Of a stretch of 64,000 nucleotides of DNA, positions 58,225-64,000 are shown one piece after another. Position 1 is the stretch's first letter. Each line of letters starts with the position of its first letter. A program made the position numbers and the translations under genes. This stretch comes from Synchiropus splendidus (lineage: Eukaryota > Chordata > Actinopteri > Syngnathiformes > Callionymidae), in contig NC_071334.1 of the NCBI RefSeq assembly GCF_027744825.2, positions 35,867,937 through 35,931,936 on the forward strand, written 5' to 3'. Under the pieces are notes generated by a model that worked only from the letters and a program-made list of their open reading frames with translations, ran no database searches and was not told the origin of the DNA.

Positions 58225-61200
58225 CTGTGGGTCACAATGACAGGTCAGCAGATGAGTAAGTGCCTTGAGGATTCCGAAGGTCCTCACCTCTCCCATGACA
58301 GCGATGGGAGTCTCCCCAGTGGCCTGGGCCACTCGGTGCTCCACCAGGTAGAACATGTACTCGTCATACAGCAGGCGGATCAGGTGGAAGGAGCCGAAGC
58401 TGGCGGCACTGCGCAGAGTCAGATCCCGGATCACCATGGAGCTGCAGGAGAAGCACAGCGAGGGCGATGAGATCCGACCCACTCCCACGGTCGTCCCGGG
58501 TCAGTACCTGTAGAAGGACCACTTGAGCAGAAACTGACGAGCAGCTTTGGGGAAAGTGGGACTCCCCTGGTGCGGCTTCAGGACCTGAGACACCACGTTG
58601 TCCAGCCAGGTGGCCCACTGGTCCAGAGAGCTCTGCTGCTGCAGGGTGACCTTGAAGTCCTGCTCCAGATGTTGGACCATGTTCTCGTCACACTGGCAGA
58701 CCCAGGAGGCCTGCTCCTGTCACACACACACACAGGTCAGGCGCCAGAGCCTCCCTCGGCAGGAACACCCGTCACGGCTTTTGGTACCTGAACGTTAGCA
58801 AAGTCCACCCGGTTGAGGTCGGACAGCATCTGGTTGATCTGCGAGGTGTTCTGGAGGACAGCTCGGGCTGCCTGGGCCAGGTGGTTCAAACTGGTGTATC
58901 TCCTCAGGGTTTGTGCAAAGGCGCTGACCACGGCCACCTTCACACACACACACACCTCCAGTCAGACACCATTGAAAGACAAACCGACAGAACAGCGTCA
59001 ATGAGCCCGGGTTCACCTTGGTGCGGATGACTTCTTGAGGGAAGTTGGTCATGGCGTTGGTCAGCCAGCCCTCCAGACTCTTGGCAAAGTTCCGGATGGC
59101 CTGAGTGAGCGTGCCTGAAGAGACACCCCAGGTTGGTCAGTAGAGCAAGGCAGGGAAGAAGAAAGACTGAACTCGAAACTTGGAATTACATTTTTTTATT
59201 GGCTGCAGTGGAAATATCTGAAATCAATCCCAAATGCCACATTTTTGCTAAAGAAATGCCCCTTAATTCTTTAAAATAATTTTCTCAGAGTATTTTTTTT
59301 TTACTTCAGTCAACGCACTTAATAAACGTAAGGAAAAGAACTGACTGGGGACGGGTCGCAGGACGTCGGGGATCAGGATCTCCACCAGCGCCTGGTACAG
59401 GATGTGATCGCAGCTCCGCATCCACAGTCGGATCGGCTCATACTTGCAGAGACACAGCAGCTTGTCGCGCGGAATCACTGCGTCTATGTCGTCGTCGCTG
59501 TACGGACAACAAGACAGGAAGAGGAAGAAAGAGGCAGTGAATCAACTTCGGCAGTAAAATCGAGTCCATTCAAATCGTTTGTTAGATTATCTGACCTGCT
59601 TTCCGCCGGCGCATATATTTGATAAATGAACGCACTGAGTGAGAAACGGAAGTCATCTGGGAACTGACCTGTTCATCGCCGTGTTTCCGTCACTAGATGG
59701 CAGCGTTGAATACCAGAACTTCTGCCACAGTTTTTCGATGAGGTGGAAGTGGAGGTTCATCACCACATCCAGCGTCGCCTGCAGGAGAGCGGCGGGGGAG
59801 GAGAAAAACACACAGATGAGCCATGGCAACCAGACACACAACAAAGTTTGAGCAAGCAGCTTCTCGCTGGATCTGGACCCCAGTGTCGCACAGTGGGCCA
59901 GCAAACACACAGAGGCACATCAATCACCACAAAGCTCAGTTTTATTTTTAGGGTTTTTTTTGTAACTGTTTCAAATGTTGTGAAACAACAGCTGGTGACC
60001 TGACGTGACCCACGTGACTTCCTCTTCCTGGCTATGGCGCGCTAAAGAAAGCAGCTGAGAACGAAACCTCCAACTTGAGGAGCGGCTTGTCAGTCTCTGT
60101 TCACCACGTTGGCTGATCCCGGTCTTCTTGCAGCAGCAGGACTCTGCTGCTGGATCTTGTTACACAGCTTCAATCACATGATATGTTTTTGCTTCCTCTT
60201 AGCTGTTGCCATGGCAACCTTGTTTACGGTTGCCCACAGTAACCGCTCAAACACAGAACTCCAAAACAAAAAGAAGAATTTCCCGTTCACGCTGAACCAG
60301 TGTTTTGCCTCTCGGGGGAGAAAGGAGAAGTGAGGAGGAGAAAACACACCCCCAACTCCCGACCAAGGCTTGCTCACTCATTCTTGTCACTTGATTGTTT
60401 TCAATCCTCTCTGCGTTTAGCTGATTTAACAAGTGGCAGTCAGCTTCAGCCTCAGCTTAAAGTTGAACAACTTTTTCAGTGACTCGTGGCAAAATTCGAG
60501 CTGACTGACACGTCTGAGGAAGAAAAGGTGAACTGGTCTTGTGAGCGAGAGAACTGTGCTGGCAGACAAAGACCCAGGTCCACAGACAGGGCCACACAAA
60601 GGCCCGAGGGGGGCGCCACCAAGACGTCCACCCGGCGTGCTGAAAGGTTAATTGGCATGTCTTGAAGGCGGCACGGAGATGAAAAGACGGCGTGACAAAG
60701 GCGGCGTGGTGGGGCTGGACGGGCGAGTGCAGGGATCATGTGATGAAGCCGCTGCTTTAATCACGCACACTTGTGATTCCAAAGACCTGAGCCCTTCATG
60801 TGAATCCACTCTGTCAAACACTGGAGCGCCATGTTCTCTCCAGATTTGAGCGTCAACATCAGCTGCTAAATATAGTATTTAGGGAAAGAGTCATGTTCAG
60901 CATCCAACCACTCAGACTTGAGCAAAGCAGGATGGTGCTTCACTGGCTTCAATAGAACGTAAACAACAGGGGCAACACTCACAAGTTCATGAGCTGGACA
61001 CACGAGAGGCTGCTGTGACAGTTGCCATGTCCAATGGTCTGAATGAGACTTGGAAATGGAAAAGGCTGGACCCTTCTTGTTTCAACCAGCGTACGGGTCA
61101 GAGAGAGTTTCACTTCCTTGCAGCTTCATGGGTGGAGATTAAAACATCAGCGTCACGACACAAAGGTCCCAGGTTCTAGTCACTCACCCTCACATCCGAG

Positions 61201-62989
61201 AGGAGCTCGTCTGGATCTCTAATTCTCCAGTTCCCCCTCACACAGACAACACTTCATTCATTTCACAATGCTAAATAAAGGAGCCATGAGCCAGGCTCCC
61301 TCGCACACCTGCTGCTGCTGCTGAGCTCCATTGGCTAATATATCCTATAGAATCCTCTTTAAGATTTGACTAACCATCTTGGCCTGGCTCCAAACTGCAG
61401 AAATGTAGAGCCCTATGAGCCAGCCAACATCCTCAGGTGGGTCCCTGCTAGCTGTCCGAAAGTCAACACTTGAGTGCCAGGGTGCCAGAGCCTACTCTGT
61501 CAGAGCCGTGCCTCTCGAGAACAGCAACATGCCCCTCCACCTTTGAACACTGTTAGAACTCATTGCCCTGCGTTTCAATAAGATCAATCCTACTTCCTCT
61601 GAGCATGTTGACACATGTGCATGTGTGAACACGCTATTCTTTGCATGTTCTTGTTTTGGTTCTGATTTTCTATGATGCAACAGTGTTCTGGAAGGCGCTA
61701 CATAAATAAAAGTTTTATTACTGTATTATTACAATGCTAACTTGAGATGTCACAGATGCTGAAGGTGAGGATTCTGGTACCAAGTGGGAGACACAGGAAA
61801 CAAAAGATGTCACTCACCTCACAGTGCGCTCTGTAGAGCGTCTGCAGCTTCTTTATGTCGTTCAAGCTGATTCGCTCAGGAAGAGGCTGGGCGCCGAGGT
61901 CAGGAGACGGAAATGGAGGCAGGGAGTGGGACGTGTCTGCAGAGAGGGCGTTACTGTCACTCTACTGTAGCTACCACACATCAAACAAGCACCTGTGACG
62001 GGCTCAACTTGACTTACCAATGTACTGCAAATGGTGTTGTGCTGCCACCGACTGCTCTGGAGCGTTAGTGCAGTGCTGAGAGCTCCCGCACAGACTGTCC
62101 GACATCCCATCCACCTTCTGGAGAGGCTTGAACCTGCGCACGGTCATGGATGGAATAGTTAGATGATGGCCAGCAAACTTTGAACACAACATTGAAATGA
62201 ATACAAATCTTCAAATCTAAAACAAAGAGGAAGCCAAGTGTGTTGAATGAGCAGCAGCAATAAATAATTCATTGGGAACAATAGTCATAATGAGGCTTCA
62301 CCGTGACGGTGTTCGAAGAGCTTGGAGGTGTGAGGACAAAGTCAGTTTCCATGCAAAGGAAACCTTCTTTATTTGTTCAGAAAACGTGTTTAGCTGAATA
62401 ATTTTCCAAGTTGCAAGACCTAATGATTTCTCTAATCTTTTGGGGGCCGGCCACAGAGAAGTTATAAAAGTGAGCAGAAGACAGTAGGGAATTGGTGAAA
62501 ATGTCTGACCCTGGTTCCACTGACCTCTGCTTTTGGTGGACTGGCTGCTGCCTCATGGCCATGTACTGCGTGTCTTCCTGCAGCCGGTTTAGCGGAGAGT
62601 CTGGTTTCACTCGGATACCGTAGTAATGATACTTTGAGTTTCCTCTGGAAAAGAAGAAAACAGCCAGAAGTCAGCGAAGGAGTCTGCTTCATTTTAACCA
62701 CCTTTGTCGTCGTCTTCATTGGTCCATTAGGTTCACAAGTACATCTCCCACATCTTTGAAGGTGACATGACTACAGTGACCAGGAGGGGAATGCTTCCTG
62801 CTCGTACCTGGTTCCGAGGCGTCGGGTCCTGAGGCCCATGAAGACAGAGCGGATGAGCTTGCCGAAGGAGGCCGCATTGACCGGATCTAGTTTCTGTTCC
62901 TGGCAGTGCCTTAGATAATGGTTGTAGAGGGAGCAGCGGGGCAGACTTACCCCCTCCGCTGTCTCGTAGTTATCCAGCAGCCACTGGAG
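57938..62989 (-). CDS. rfx2: RFX-family transcription factor, probably RFX2, 5' part beyond the window
   Basis: RFX proteins bind X-box promoter motifs through a winged-helix domain and switch on ciliary genes. Exons from 5' to 3' on the minus strand: 62808-62989, 62525-62644, 62018-62133, 61818-61936, 59669-59778, 59346-59497, 59017-59114, 58788-58937, 58508-58716, 58288-58441, 58182-58224, 57938-58059. They total 1575 nt, 524 residues plus stop, in one frame. The N-terminal glutamine-rich activation region lies to the right of the window. RFX2 is favoured over RFX1 and RFX3 by FPSPDLG (human RFX2 FPAPDLG) and by the C-terminus [18 protein letters not shown] (recalled human EPLVKRERSDPNHSLQGI). 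The linker [11 protein letters not shown] and the phrase [15 protein letters not shown] are, however, also RFX3-like, so the paralogue call is less sure than the family. Confidence 0.88.
58288..62133 (-). CDS. rfx2: rfx2: spacer and extended dimerisation (B, C, D) region exons
   Basis: Exon 62018-62133 ([20 protein letters not shown]) and 61818-61936 ([18 protein letters not shown]) lead into 59669-59778 ([20 protein letters not shown]), 59346-59497 ([20 protein letters not shown]), 59017-59114 ([20 protein letters not shown]), 58788-58937 ([20 protein letters not shown]), 58508-58716 ([20 protein letters not shown], then [20 protein letters not shown]) and 58288-58441 ([20 protein letters not shown], then [20 protein letters not shown]). 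These are the conserved RFX dimerisation blocks shared by RFX1, RFX2 and RFX3. Confidence 0.93.
59779..61817. other. rfx2: rfx2 intron of 2 kb
   Basis: No gene recognised. At 61688-61733 it contains GGAAGGCGCTACATAAATAA followed by AAGTTTTATTACTGTATTAT, a tail pattern I recall from fish retroelements (GGCGCTATATAAATAAA then TTATTATT), on the plus strand. Confidence 0.45.
62525..62989 (-). CDS. rfx2: rfx2: winged-helix DNA-binding domain exons
   Basis: Exon 62808-62989 reads [20 protein letters not shown], then [20 protein letters not shown], then [20 protein letters not shown]; exon 62525-62644 completes it with [20 protein letters not shown]. This is nearly the whole RFX winged-helix domain; only the first few residues fall in an upstream exon outside the window. 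The wing residues [10 protein letters not shown] that touch the X-box are intact. Confidence 0.95.
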
Positions 62990-64000
62990 CTAAAAATAAA
63001 CACAAGAGACTCTCAACATCAGTGGGCATGGTCTGCTGTGTGATGGTCACTGAGCCGGCATGAGTGGCGCCGGCGCTTCAAAGGACAGATGAAAGACTCA
63101 CTTCCAAGCCAAGTGCAGATATGTCCACAATTTTGGAAGCGATTTAAAAAGAGCCCGCTAAATGACCACAGGTGAGCAAACTGTTAAAGCTGAAATACTA
63201 ATAGGTGCGAACAATACATGCTCAGGAGAGGAGGGTCTGACTGCTAAAACACTTCTATATGTCACATTCAGTTCAATGAAAAGTTTGTATTGCATCAAAG
63301 GAAAATGACTAAGGTCAAAACATTCGCTGAGAAATGAGGTTTGCCATCATGGGCTTGCTTTAAAAGCATTGGTTGTGTTTTATTCAAACACAACCGCAAA
63401 GCAAGAAAGTGGCCCACTGATTATACTTAACGCTGGGTCAACATGGGTCGGTCAGTGATAATGTATGTTATGTAAAACAAGTGAAGACCTTCCCAGCGGT
63501 TTTGAGAAGGGGAAATGTACACAAAAAAGTGCAAGTCAAGCAAAACAGAAAGCACTGTGCACTCATGAAAAATGATCTCATACTTGTTTTACATTTACTG
63601 CATTGCTCTGCTCCTTTCGAGATGTTTGACATTCATTTGCTTTCCTGTTTAAGGATACCAGAGATTCATCTGACAGTTATTTCTGTTATATTTAGACTTT
63701 GCTGTGAAATGCAAGCTAATCTTGTTAAAAAGCAGAACAAATAGTCTCTTTCTTTTGAAACCTCCTGACTAAATCTTGCGGGGTTTTTGTTTTGTTTCCT
63801 CGAGCGCACACTTGGCTAACTTAAGCATTATTGAGTGAAATCTTTGAATCTCGAATCAATGCGTGGAATTCCCATTTCAATCAATAGCGAGAGCAGATGA
63901 AAAAGTGTCACTCATTTCAGTAAGAGTGCAGTGTGAGTGAAGGGGGCATTAGGCGGCGTGTTCAACTCTGTTCATCACCAGCAGGAACATGCAGCCGACT
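62990..64000. other. rfx2: rfx2 intron reaching the window edge
   Basis: The next upstream rfx2 exon is not visible before 64000. No other feature recognised. Confidence 0.5.

Overview
The window is vertebrate nuclear DNA, most likely from a ray-finned (teleost) fish. All protein-coding genes are split into many exons with GT-AG introns, many of them only 60 to 150 bases long. The translations match vertebrate families, and the repeats (short inverted-repeat DNA transposons, L2/Rex-like LINE ends, long TA runs) are typical of fish genomes. I assigned families by recalling the proteins; no database search was run.

Layout. (1) 30-18328, plus strand: the 3' three quarters or more of tpr, the nuclear pore basket protein, 43 exons, with the 5' end outside the window. 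(2) 18472-23018, minus strand: a complete prg4 (proteoglycan 4, lubricin), 13 coding exons, tail to tail with tpr. (3) 23151-30700: intergenic DNA dominated by a 2.6 kb CpG-rich minisatellite (25754-28365), preceded by a diverged tandem duplication and followed by two decayed LINE pieces. (4) About 30700-56329, plus strand: fcho1, the endocytic F-BAR/mu-homology-domain protein, 25 coding exons after a probable non-coding first exon and an 8 kb intron. (5) 57938-62989 and beyond the right edge, minus strand: the 3' half of rfx2, an RFX transcription factor, tail to tail with fcho1.

The summed coding exons of each gene, using the splice sites given, are multiples of three: tpr 6228 nt (2075 residues plus stop in the window), prg4 1581 nt (526 residues), fcho1 3579 nt (1192 residues), rfx2 1575 nt (524 residues plus stop in the window). 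This supports the exon models.

The genes do not form one pathway. tpr is a nuclear pore and mRNA export factor, prg4 a secreted lubricant, fcho1 a clathrin-coat initiator and rfx2 a cilium-gene transcription factor. The most notable sequence signals are a probable U12-type AT-AC intron in fcho1 (50218-51009), a long fcho1 linker exon rich in DPF/NPF adaptor-binding motifs, a 63-nt in-frame optional intron in tpr (9523-9585), a tpr 3' splice site that follows 15 consecutive adenines, nested inverted-repeat elements in an fcho1 intron, and the minisatellite that separates the tpr-prg4 block from the fcho1-rfx2 block. I did not find a clearly new biological system.
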